The position numbers were made by a program, and so were the translations under genes. A DNA stretch of 64,000 nt from Quadrisphaera sp. RL12-1S (GTDB taxonomy: Bacteria; Actinomycetota; Actinomycetes; Actinomycetales; Quadrisphaeraceae): positions 209,237 to 273,236 of the forward strand of contig NZ_JACNME010000006.1 in NCBI RefSeq assembly GCF_014270065.1. The letters are read 5' to 3'. The first letter of the stretch is position 1, and every line of letters starts with the position of its first letter. This document shows, piece by piece, positions 16,043-23,646 of the stretch. The notes beneath the pieces were generated by a model. It did no database searches. It worked only from the letters and a program-made list of their open reading frames with translations, and was not told where the DNA came from.

Positions 16043-18687
16043 GCGAGACGGTCCTCGAGGTCCCGGACCTCAGCCTCGTGGTGCTCGTCGGTGCCAGCGG
16101 GTCGGGCAAGTCGACGTTCGCGGCGCAGCACTTCGGGCCGTTCGAGGTGGTCTCCTCCGACCACTGCCGCGGGCTCGTCGCCGACGACGTCAACGACCAG
16201 GCCGCCACGTCCGACGCCTTCGACGTGCTCCACCACATCGCGGGGGTGCGCCTGCGCCGCGGCAACCTCACCGTGGTGGACGCGACCAACGTCCAGCCCG
16301 ACGCGCGCCGCCAGCTCGTGGCGCTGGCCCGCGATCACGACGTGCTGCCCGTGGCCATCGTGCTCGACCTGCCGGAGCGGGTCTGCCTCGACCGCAACGC
16401 CGCCCGCGCCGACCGCGACTTCGGCGGGCACGTCGTCACGCGCCAGCGCGACGCGCTGCGCCGGTCGCTGCGGTCCCTGCGCCGCGAGGGGTTCCGCACG
16501 GTGCACGTGCTGAGCTCGGTGGAGGAGGTGGCGGCCGCGCGGGTCGTGCGCACGCCGCTGCGCTCCGACAGGCGGAACGAGCACGGGCCGTTCGACGTCA
16601 TCGGTGACGTGCACGGCTGCCGCTCGGAGCTGGAGACCCTGCTCGGCACGCTCGGCTACGAGCTGGTCCGCGACGAGCTCGGCCGTCCCGTCGACGCCGC
16701 GCACCCGCAGGGCCGGCGCGCGGTGTTCCTCGGCGACCTCGTCGACCGCGGTCCGGACACCCCCGGCGTGCTGCGCCTCGTCATGGGCATGGTCGAGGCG
16801 GGGCACGCGCTCGCCGTCCCCGGCAACCACGAGGCCAAGCTCGTCCGCGCGCTCGACGGGCGCGACGTGACCGTCAGCCACGGCCTGGAGACCACGCTCG
16901 CCCAGATCGCCGCCATCGAGGACGACGACGAGCGACGCGCGTTCCGCGAGCGCGTCCGCGGCTTCGCCGACGGGCTCGTCAGCCACCTCGTGCTGGACGA
17001 CGGCAAGCTCGTCGTGGCGCACGCGGGGCTGAAGGAGAGCTACCACAACCGCGCGTCGGGGCGGGTGCGCAGCTTCGCGCTGTACGGCGACACCACGGGT
17101 GAGTCCGACGAGTTCGGGCTGCCGGTGCGGCTGGACTGGGCGCGCGACTACCGCGGCCGGGCGACCGTGCTCTACGGGCACGTGCCGACGCCGGAGCTGG
17201 AGTGGGTCAACGGCACGCTGTGCCTGGACACGGGCGTGGTGTTCGGCGGGACGCTGTCAGCGCTGCGGTGGCCGGAGCGCGAGACCGTGCAGGTGCCGGC
17301 GGAGGCGGTGCACTACGAGCCGGTGCGCCCCCTGGTGGCCGAGGTCCCGGTGCGGGACGACGACGACCTCTCGCTCACCGACGTCGTCTCCGCCGACGGC
17401 GCGGGCCGCGGCGTGGAGACGCGGCTGGCGGGGCGGGTGGCCGTCGCGGCGGAGCAGGCGGCGGGGGCGCTGGAGGTGATGAGCCGGTTCGCGGTGGACC
17501 CGCACCTGCTCTGGTACCTGCCCGCGACCATGGCGCCCGCCGGCGGCTGGGCGGAGGCGCCCGACCTGCTGGAGCACCCGCAGGCGGCGTTCGAGGCGTA
17601 CCGGAAGGCGGGCGTCACCGACCTGCTGTGCGAGGAGAAGCACATGGGGTCGCGGGCGGTGGTGCTCGTGGCGCGCTCGCGCGACGGGCTCGCGCCGTGG
17701 TCGCAGGCCGGCGGGGTGGTCCACACGCGCACCGGGCGGTCGTTCTTCGGCGAGGAGCTGACGGTGGCGCTGCTCGACGGCGTGCGGGCTGCGGCCGAGC
17801 GGGCGGGTCTGTGGGACGAGCTCTGCGGTCCCGCCGGCGGGGACGGGAGCGGCGGCGCTGACCAGTGGCTGCTGCTCGACGCCGAGCTGCTGCCGTGGTC
17901 GGCGAAGGCCGAGGAGCTGCTGCGCACCCAGTACGCCGCGGTCGGCGCGGCAGCGAGGGCTGCGCTGCCCGCCGCCGTCGTCGTCCTGGAGCAGTCGGCG
18001 GCACGGGGGCTCGACGTGGGGGCGCTGCTGGAGCGGACCCGCCAGCGCGAGGTGGACGCGGCGGCGTTCACCGAGGCCTACCGCCGGTACGTGTGGCCGA
18101 CCGGGGTGGCCGAGGGGCGGCTCGACGGGGTGCAGCTGGCCCCCTTCCAGCTGCTCGCCGCTTCTTCCTCCCCCTCCCCGGACCGTGATCATGGACTTCC
18201 CGCACACGCCCAGACCTTCGGCGACCGCGACCACGGCTGGCACCTGGCGGTGGCCGACCGGCTGGTCGAGGCGGATCCGGAGCTGTTCCGCACCACCCGG
18301 CGCCACCGCGTCGACGCCGCGGACGCGGCGTCCTGCGAGGCCGGCACCGCCTGGTGGACCGACCTCACCGGCGCTGGCGGTGAGGGGATGGTGGTCAAGC
18401 CGTTCGCGGGCGCGGCGCTGCGCGGGCCGAAGGGCGTGGTGCAGCCGGGGATGAAGGTGCGCGGCGCGGAGTACCTGCGGATCATCTACGGCCCGGGGTA
18501 CCTCCGTGACCTGGAGCGGCTCAAGCAGCGCCAGCTCGGACGCAAGCGCAGCCTGGCGCTGCGCGAGCACGCGCTCGGCGTGGAGTCGCTGGCGCGCCTG
18601 GCCGACGGCGAGCCGCTGTGGCGCGTCCACGAGGCGGTGTTCGCGGTGCTGGCGCTGGAGTCCGAGCCCGTGGACCCCCGCCTCTGA
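16039..18687 (+). CDS. pnkp: Polynucleotide kinase-phosphatase-ligase Pnkp
   Basis: End-healing and sealing enzyme of bacterial RNA repair (882 residues). Domain 1 is a 5'-OH kinase with P-loop GASGSGKST (18-26). Domain 2 is a metallophosphatase that removes 3' or 2',3'-cyclic phosphate: GDVHG (189-193), GDLVDRG (232-238) and PGNHE (261-265). Domain 3 is a ligase adenylyltransferase with nucleophile K534 in EEKHMGSR and later GGEGMVVKP. The family's ligase needs Hen1, encoded immediately upstream with a 4-base overlap. Residues about 714-725 are encoded by a half-copy of the GATCATGG repeat, an apparent in-frame insertion just before the DRDHGWHL motif. Confidence 0.95.
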   Translation: MSETVLEVPDLSLVVLVGASGSGKSTFAAQHFGPFEVVSSDHCRGLVADDVNDQAATSDAFDVLHHIAGVRLRRGNLTVVDATNVQPDARRQLVALARDHDVLPVAIVLDLPERVCLDRNAARADRDFGGHVVTRQRDALRRSLRSLRREGFRTVHVLSSVEEVAAARVVRTPLRSDRRNEHGPFDVIGDVHGCRSELETLLGTLGYELVRDELGRPVDAAHPQGRRAVFLGDLVDRGPDTPGVLRLVMGMVEAGHALAVPGNHEAKLVRALDGRDVTVSHGLETTLAQIAAIEDDDERRAFRERVRGFADGLVSHLVLDDGKLVVAHAGLKESYHNRASGRVRSFALYGDTTGESDEFGLPVRLDWARDYRGRATVLYGHVPTPELEWVNGTLCLDTGVVFGGTLSALRWPERETVQVPAEAVHYEPVRPLVAEVPVRDDDDLSLTDVVSADGAGRGVETRLAGRVAVAAEQAAGALEVMSRFAVDPHLLWYLPATMAPAGGWAEAPDLLEHPQAAFEAYRKAGVTDLLCEEKHMGSRAVVLVARSRDGLAPWSQAGGVVHTRTGRSFFGEELTVALLDGVRAAAERAGLWDELCGPAGGDGSGGADQWLLLDAELLPWSAKAEELLRTQYAAVGAAARAALPAAVVVLEQSAARGLDVGALLERTRQREVDAAAFTEAYRRYVWPTGVAEGRLDGVQLAPFQLLAASSSPSPDRDHGLPAHAQTFGDRDHGWHLAVADRLVEADPELFRTTRRHRVDAADAASCEAGTAWWTDLTGAGGEGMVVKPFAGAALRGPKGVVQPGMKVRGAEYLRIIYGPGYLRDLERLKQRQLGRKRSLALREHALGVESLARLADGEPLWRVHEAVFAVLALESEPVDPRL
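18183..18200. repeat. GATCATGG-family half-element inside pnkp
   Basis: CCGTGATCATGGACTTCC lies within the ligase domain and is read in a frame that avoids the TGA (CGT GAT CAT GGA, giving RDHG). The surrounding peptide SSSPSPDRDHGLPAHAQTFG is longer than the short link I expect between the LLA and DRDHGWH motifs of Pnkp. Confidence 0.88.
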
Positions 18688-18750
18688 CCCCGCTCCCCCT
18701 CCCCCGCACGATCAAGCACCTGCGCGCCACCTCGGTGGGGAGCCTCAGCA

Positions 18751-18810
18751 CCGGTGGGCAGCCTGGCGTCCGCTTCCTCGACGGGAACCGGCACCCAGCC
18801 TGCCCACCGG
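18751..18810. promoter_or_regulatory. Inverted repeat upstream of the SDR gene
   Basis: 16-base arms 18751-18766 (CCGGTGGGCAGCCTGG) and 18795-18810, complementary except at one position and separated by 28 bases. It ends 46 bases before the SDR start and begins 63 bases after the pnkp stop. It may be a terminator for pnkp or a regulator site; the data do not separate these. Confidence 0.45.
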
Positions 18811-18856
18811 ACCTGAGCCCGTGCCGTCGACGGCCGGGCAGCGGGAGGATGCCGGC

Positions 18857-19672
18857 ATGACCACCGCGATCGTCACCGGCACCTCCAGCGGCATCGGGCT
18901 CCACACGGCGGTGCAGCTCACCGCCACCGGCCACCGCGTCATCGCCACCGTGCGCGACACCTCCCGCGCGGACGCGCTGCGCGCCGCCGCGGACGACGCC
19001 GGGGTGACCCTGGACGTCAGGGCCCTCGACGTCACCGACGCGGCCGGCGCCGCGGCGTTCGTGGAGGCCGCCGGCCCGGTGGACGTGCTGGTGAACAACG
19101 CCGGCCGCGGCGCCGTCGGCACCCTGGAGCAGCTCAGCGACGCCGACCTGCAGGCCCAGCTGGAGACCAACTACCTCTCCGTCGCCCGTCTGACCCGCCT
19201 CGTGCTGCCGGGCATGCGCGAGCGCGGGCGGGGCCGCGTCGTCACGGTCACCAGCGTCGGCGGGGCGGTCGGCCAGCCGTTCGCCGACGCGTACTGCGCG
19301 GCGAAGTTCGCCGTCGAGGGGCTCATGCAGTCCCTCGCGCCGGTGGTCGCACCGTTCGGCGTGCAGGTGAGCGTCGTCGAGCCGGCCGCGGTCGCGTCCC
19401 ACTTCGTGGACTCGGTCGACCACAGCGACGCCGGCCCCTACACCGAGCAGCTGCAGGCCTACCTGGCCCGCACGCAGGCGTCCTTCGCCGCGGCGCAGGC
19501 CCCGGAGGACGCGGCGCGCACCGTGGTCGAGGCCGCCACCACGGACGCGCCCAGGTTCCGCTGGCAGACCTCCGAGACCGCCGTCCGGTTCGCCGGCCTG
19601 TCCCTCGCCGACCTCGACGGCTCCCGCGTGCTGGGCGCCACGTCCGGCTGGGTCCGGCCGCAGCAGGGCTGA
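18857..19672 (+). CDS. Short-chain dehydrogenase/reductase
   Basis: NAD(P)-dependent oxidoreductase of 271 residues with a Rossmann fold. TGTSSGIG is the cofactor loop, NNAGRG follows strand 4, and the catalytic Ser/Tyr/Lys are in TSVGGAVGQPFADAYCAAKFAVEG. It belongs to the classical family; substrate unknown. ATG 18857 is preceded by GGGAGGA. It appears monocistronic, with an inverted repeat upstream. Confidence 0.88.
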   Translation: MTTAIVTGTSSGIGLHTAVQLTATGHRVIATVRDTSRADALRAAADDAGVTLDVRALDVTDAAGAAAFVEAAGPVDVLVNNAGRGAVGTLEQLSDADLQAQLETNYLSVARLTRLVLPGMRERGRGRVVTVTSVGGAVGQPFADAYCAAKFAVEGLMQSLAPVVAPFGVQVSVVEPAAVASHFVDSVDHSDAGPYTEQLQAYLARTQASFAAAQAPEDAARTVVEAATTDAPRFRWQTSETAVRFAGLSLADLDGSRVLGATSGWVRPQQG

Positions 19673-19721
19673 CGGCGCGCCCTGAGCGCGGACGGCGCGC
19701 GCCGGCCCTACCGTCGTCCCC

Positions 19722-20018
19722 GTGATCGCCGTGCGCCCCGGTCGTGGCCCAGGACGACGACCGGCCGGCCTGGTCGCCGCAGCAGCCGCGGGCGCAGCGC
19801 TGGTGGCCGCCGGTGTCGCGGTGCCGCTGCTGCCCGGCGCCGAGCCGGCCGCACCGGCTCCGGCACCGGCGCCCTCGTCGTCGTCCTCCGCCACCGCGGT
19901 CCCCAGCGCGCCGGCAGCGGGCGGCGACTTCTGGGCGCCGTCACGCTCCGACCGCGGCGAGGTGCGGGCGCAGCCGTGGTCGGACGACCTGCCCACGGCG
20001 GTGCCCGGCCGGGGCTGA
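19722..20018 (+). CDS. Small secreted or anchored hypothetical protein
   Basis: 98 residues. A basic start (MIAVRPGRGPGRR) is followed by a hydrophobic helix (about 15-38) and a Pro/Ala/Ser-rich linker, giving a signal anchor or uncleaved signal peptide with a short exported tail ending in WSDDLPTAVPGRG. No family recognised. Start GTG 19722. Confidence 0.5.
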   Translation: MIAVRPGRGPGRRPAGLVAAAAAGAALVAAGVAVPLLPGAEPAAPAPAPAPSSSSSATAVPSAPAAGGDFWAPSRSDRGEVRAQPWSDDLPTAVPGRG

Positions 20019-20077
20019 GGCTCCTGCCGGGCGCACCCCCGCGGGAGGGGTTTGACTCGTCCCGTGAGGTGGTGGGC

Positions 20078-20806
20078 ATGACGACGGCGGACGGCCGCGC
20101 GGACGGCGGCAGCAGCGGGGCGGTGGCCGCGCTCGCGGCGCAGCAGGTGCAGGTGAGGCTGCGGGCGGCGATGGCCCTCGGCACCTGGCCGGACCCGCAG
20201 CACCTCGAGGCCCTCGTGCAGCGGTGCGCCGTGGAGCCCGACCCGTTCGTCCGCGACGCCCTGACGTGGGCGCTGACGCGCCTGCCGGCGGACCTCGTGC
20301 TCACCCGGCTGCGGCCGGAGCTGGACCGGGCCGAGCCGCAGGCACGGGCCCAGGCGCTGCACACGCTGTCCAAGGTCGGCGACCGGACGGTGCGGCCGTG
20401 GGTCACCCCGGAGCTGCTCGCCGACCCGGACGACACCGTCGCCCGCACCGCCTGGCGGACCGCCGTCAAGCTCACCCCGCTGCCACACGACGCGCCCGAC
20501 GACGCCCCGGCCGACCCGGCCGACCCGGCCGACCCCGAGGCGGAGGCCGAGCGGGCCGAGCTCGCCGAGCTGCTGGGCCGGCAGCTCGGGCGCGGGGACC
20601 GGGACGTGCGACGCGCCCTGAGCCGCTCCCTGGTGCAGCTGGGCCCTGCCGCCACCGCGGTGCTGCGCCGCGCGACGGGCTCACCGCGCCCGGAGGTCGC
20701 CGAGCACGCCCGCACCGCGCTGCTCGTGGCGCACGACCCCCAGGCGGCGTTCGCCTTCGACGTGCAGTCCGCCGAGCGGTCCTCCCCCCGGGCCGACGCC
20801 AGCTGA
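20078..20806 (+). CDS. HEAT-repeat domain protein
   Basis: Alpha-helical repeat protein of 242 residues. At least four helical pairs are visible, for example VRLRAAMALGTWPDPQHLEALVQRC, PFVRDALTWALTRLP and ARAQALHTLSKVGDRTVRPWV, and near the C-terminus DVRRALSRSLVQLG and PEVAEHARTALLV. A short DPADPADPEAEAE linker interrupts the array. Such scaffolds bind proteins or nucleic acids; no partner is evident. The start could be GTG a few codons upstream of ATG 20078. Confidence 0.75.
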   Translation: MTTADGRADGGSSGAVAALAAQQVQVRLRAAMALGTWPDPQHLEALVQRCAVEPDPFVRDALTWALTRLPADLVLTRLRPELDRAEPQARAQALHTLSKVGDRTVRPWVTPELLADPDDTVARTAWRTAVKLTPLPHDAPDDAPADPADPADPEAEAERAELAELLGRQLGRGDRDVRRALSRSLVQLGPAATAVLRRATGSPRPEVAEHARTALLVAHDPQAAFAFDVQSAERSSPRADAS

Positions 20807-20828
20807 TCTGCTGGCGCACCCCGCGACG

Positions 20829-20875
20829 GCGGAGACCAGGGTCACGCGCGGCCCGTTCCTGACCCTGCTCTCCGC
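20829..20875. repeat. CAGGGTC-family hairpin, copy 1
   Basis: Arms 20829-20844 (GCGGAGACCAGGGTCA) and 20860-20875 pair with a single mismatch across a 15-base loop. The right arm shares CCTGACCCTGYTCTSC with the hairpin at 22850-22902. It lies 22 bases after the HEAT gene stop, in terminator position. Confidence 0.75.
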
Positions 20876-20913
20876 ACTCGCGGAGGCGATCACCGAGGGG
20901 GCAGGGTGGTGCG

Positions 20914-21978
20914 GTGGCCGAGGAGACCGTCGACGGCATCCAGCGCGCGACGTTCGGCGCCGTGCCCCCCGCCGTCGTCGACGGCTGGCTGGGCAGGCAC
21001 GTGCGCGCCCGCCTGGGCACGGACCTCGACGCGGTGCTCTGGCGCTCCGGCCGCGTCAACGCGGTCTTCGGGCTGCGGCTGGCGGACGGCCAGCACGTCG
21101 TCGTCAAGGTCCAGCGGGGCCGGCTCGACGCGGGGCGCACCGCCACCCTGGCCGCCGCGGTGGCGGCCCAGCGGCTGCTCGCCAGCGCCGGGTACCCGTG
21201 CCCGGCGCCTCTGGACGGGCCGGCGGCCACCGCCGGCCTCACCGCGACGGTCGAGACCCCGCTCGACGAGGGCGTGCCCGGCAACGCCCACCGCGCGCCC
21301 GTGCGGCGGGCGCTGGCCCGCAGCCTCGCCGAGCAGGTCGAGCTGCTGCGGTCGCTGCCGGCGCACCAGCGCGACGCGCTGCGGCACCCACCGGCCTGGG
21401 CGGTGCACCAGCGCGGGCCGTGGCCGACCCCGCACGACCCCGTCTTCGACTTCTCCACCACCCCGCCCGAGCACGCCTGGCTGGACCGGGTCGCCGCGCG
21501 CGCCTCGGCCGTGATCAACCGGGCGGGGGCCCCACAGGCCGAGCGGGTGGTCGGCCACAGCGACTGGTACTGCGGCAACGTCCGCGTCTCCCCCGCCGCT
21601 CACGACGACGACGGCCCGCCCGGCACCGCCGAGGTCCGCGTGGTGAGCGCGTGGGACTGGGACAGCGTGGTGGCGGAGTCGGAGGCCGTCATCGCCGGCA
21701 TGGCCGCCGCGTCCTTCACGGACAGCAGCACCAGCGGCGCGCAGGCGCCGACCCCCGAGGAGGCCGCCGCGTTCCTCGCCGAGCTCGACGCCGCCCGCGA
21801 ACGCCCCTTCACCGCTGACGAGCAGGTCACCGCAGCGGCGACGGTGGTCTGGACGCTGGCGTACAACGCCCGGTGCCTGGTGGACGTCCACGCGCTCGGT
21901 CTCGCCGCCCCGCGGGAGGGGTCCACCCTCGAGGCGCTTGCACAGGACTCGGAGTCCTACCTCGCCCTGCGCTGGTGA
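20914..21978 (+). CDS. Phosphotransferase (aminoglycoside phosphotransferase fold)
   Basis: Protein of 354 residues with a kinase-like fold. HVVVKVQRG provides the ATP-binding lysine, VGHSDWYCGNVRV is the catalytic loop (HxD...N) and WDWDS carries the metal-binding Asp. The family phosphorylates small molecules, including antibiotics, choline or sugars. Nothing nearby fixes the substrate, so resistance should not be assumed. Start GTG 20914. Confidence 0.8.
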   Translation: MAEETVDGIQRATFGAVPPAVVDGWLGRHVRARLGTDLDAVLWRSGRVNAVFGLRLADGQHVVVKVQRGRLDAGRTATLAAAVAAQRLLASAGYPCPAPLDGPAATAGLTATVETPLDEGVPGNAHRAPVRRALARSLAEQVELLRSLPAHQRDALRHPPAWAVHQRGPWPTPHDPVFDFSTTPPEHAWLDRVAARASAVINRAGAPQAERVVGHSDWYCGNVRVSPAAHDDDGPPGTAEVRVVSAWDWDSVVAESEAVIAGMAAASFTDSSTSGAQAPTPEEAAAFLAELDAARERPFTADEQVTAAATVVWTLAYNARCLVDVHALGLAAPREGSTLEALAQDSESYLALRW

Positions 21979-21989
21979 CCCCTCGGCGC

Positions 21990-22754
21990 TCAGCGGGTGC
22001 GCAGCGGCAGCCAGGCGAGGACGTCCTGGACGGTGCGGTCCCAGTAGCCCCACTCGTGGGTGCCCGGGTCGAACCCGTCGGTGATGTCGAAGCCCCGCTC
22101 CCGCGCGGCCGCGGCGAAGCGGCGGTTGGAGTCGAGGAGGCCGTCCTCGGTGCCGCAGCGCACGTAGAACTGCGGCGCGGTGGCGGGGACCACCCTGTCC
22201 AGCAGGGCGAACAGGTCGGCCGGGGTCCCGTCCAGCGGCGCGTCGGCCACGTGCGAGAACACGTCGTGCGCGTCGGTGCGCTGCAGCTCGGCGGCGTCGA
22301 GCGCACCCGACAGGCTGGCGGCCGCCGCGAAGCGCTCCGGCTGGCGCAGCCCTGACAGCAGCGCGCCGTACCCGCCCATCGACAGGCCCGCCACGAAGGT
22401 GTCCTCGCGGGCGTCGGAGACCCGGAAGAACCTCTGGACGACGGCGGGCAGCTCGGCCGAGAGGAACTCCCAGTACGCCCCGGTGTGCGTGCCGTCCAGG
22501 TAGAAGCTGCGCGCGACCTGCGGCATCACCACCGCCAGGCCCAGCTCGGAGGCGTACCTCTCGATCGAGGTGCGGCGCACCCACGTGGTGCAGTCGTCGG
22601 ACAGGCCGTGCAGGAGGTACAGCACCGGCGGCGGCTCGTCACCACCGCTGCCCGCCATCCCGATCTGGGAGTGCGCCGGCTGCGGGAGCACCACCTGCAT
22701 CGACGTCGAGAGGCGCAGGGCGTCGGAGAAGAAGTCGCAGCGGAGCAGAGCCAT
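21990..22754 (-). CDS. Esterase (alpha/beta hydrolase, esterase D/PHB depolymerase type)
   Basis: Serine hydrolase of 254 residues, probably cytoplasmic because no signal peptide is seen. The oxyanion strand VLYLLHGLSDDCTTW, the nucleophile in GLSMGGYG, an Asp near CGTEDGLLD and the His in GTHEWGYW make a complete triad. It resembles the S-formylglutathione hydrolase / tributyrin esterase group. ATG 22754 was chosen for its start at MALLRCDFFSDAL. It converges on the phosphotransferase gene with 11 bases between. Confidence 0.85.
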   Translation of the reverse strand: MALLRCDFFSDALRLSTSMQVVLPQPAHSQIGMAGSGGDEPPPVLYLLHGLSDDCTTWVRRTSIERYASELGLAVVMPQVARSFYLDGTHTGAYWEFLSAELPAVVQRFFRVSDAREDTFVAGLSMGGYGALLSGLRQPERFAAAASLSGALDAAELQRTDAHDVFSHVADAPLDGTPADLFALLDRVVPATAPQFYVRCGTEDGLLDSNRRFAAAARERGFDITDGFDPGTHEWGYWDRTVQDVLAWLPLRTR

Positions 22755-22849
22755 CGTCGAGCGCCCCTCGTCGGTCGGGTCGGTTCGTCCCATCAGACCA
22801 GAGGCGGACCAGTGCGCCGCGGGGACTCCCGCGCCGCCGGCGGAGCTCG

Positions 22850-22902
22850 GCGGTGCAGAACAGGGTCGGGGGAGCCCGGATCCTGACCCTGTTCTGCACC
22901 GC
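22850..22902. repeat. CAGGGTC-family hairpin, copy 2 (18-bp perfect stem)
   Basis: Arms 22850-22867 and 22885-22902 are perfectly complementary (GCGGTGCAGAACAGGGTC) around a 17-base loop. It sits upstream of the esterase and 54 bases past the stop of the next minus-strand gene, where it could terminate that transcript. Confidence 0.88.
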
Positions 22903-22956
22903 GGTGGACGACAGGCGGCCCGACGCACCGTCAGGGACTAGACCGCACGGGACCCG

Positions 22957-23646
22957 TCACGGGCGGCCGGGGGCGGCGGGACCGCCCGCAGGTCCTCCGC
23001 CCGGCCCGCCGCCCGCCGCGCCGCCCGGGCCAGAGCCCGGGCCGAAGCCCGGTCCGGCCGGTCCGCCTGCGGCGTCCTGCCCCGGCGCTGGTGGTCCGGC
23101 CGGCTGCTGCCCGCCGTCCGCACCGGGCCCCGGCACCGCCTCCGAGCCGTCGGGGGAGCCGGCACCGGCCCCGCCCGTCTCCACGCGCACCGAGCCCTGC
23201 GGCTGCCCGTTCCCCGCCGTCGTCCCCGTCGTCCCCGTCGTCCCCGGATACGTCTGGGTGGTGCTGGTCTGCAGCGGCGAGGACTGCGGCCCGCTGGCAC
23301 CTGCGCCCAGCACCGCGCTCGCCCCACCCGCACCGGCCAGCAGCACCAGTCCGACCACCAGGCCCGCCGGCACGCGCGCCCTCCGGGCCCGCCCGGCGCC
23401 GCGGCGGACCGCGCGCCAGGCCCCGCCGTGCGTGCGAGAGCTCAGCACGCTGCCGTCCACCACGGGCGGCGGCCCGGCCGGCGCGGACTGCCGGCGCAGC
23501 TCGTCGAGGTCGAGGTCGAGGGTGTCGTGGCGCCAGTCCGGCGGCGGCAGCGAGTCGGCCCGCTCCTCGGCCAGGTGGCGCTCCCGGTCCGCGCGCAGCT
23601 GGTCCAGCGGGTCCCGCCCGTCCGGTCGGCCGTGGTCAGCAGCCAC
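22957..23646 (-). CDS. Membrane-anchored Gly/Pro-rich hypothetical protein
   Basis: 229 residues. A charged N-terminal cytoplasmic part (1-85, DRERHLAEERADSLPPPDW) is followed by a single membrane helix (about 93-113), then an exported low-complexity tail dominated by Gly, Pro, Ala and Thr. The organisation suggests a wall-spanning or sensor-type anchor. It overlaps the end of the protease gene by 11 bases, so it is probably co-translated with it. No family recognised. Confidence 0.65.
   Translation of the reverse strand: MAADHGRPDGRDPLDQLRADRERHLAEERADSLPPPDWRHDTLDLDLDELRRQSAPAGPPPVVDGSVLSSRTHGGAWRAVRRGAGRARRARVPAGLVVGLVLLAGAGGASAVLGAGASGPQSSPLQTSTTQTYPGTTGTTGTTAGNGQPQGSVRVETGGAGAGSPDGSEAVPGPGADGGQQPAGPPAPGQDAAGGPAGPGFGPGSGPGGAAGGGPGGGPAGGPAAPGRP

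Noticed and set aside
13312..18687. Anti-phage island of mobile origin
   Set aside because: No integrase, direct repeats, tRNA junction or base-composition change flanks the RNA-repair genes; the surrounding sequence looks like core chromosome.
20914..21978. Aminoglycoside resistance gene
   Set aside because: Only the kinase fold is supported; residues and neighbours do not specify an antibiotic substrate.
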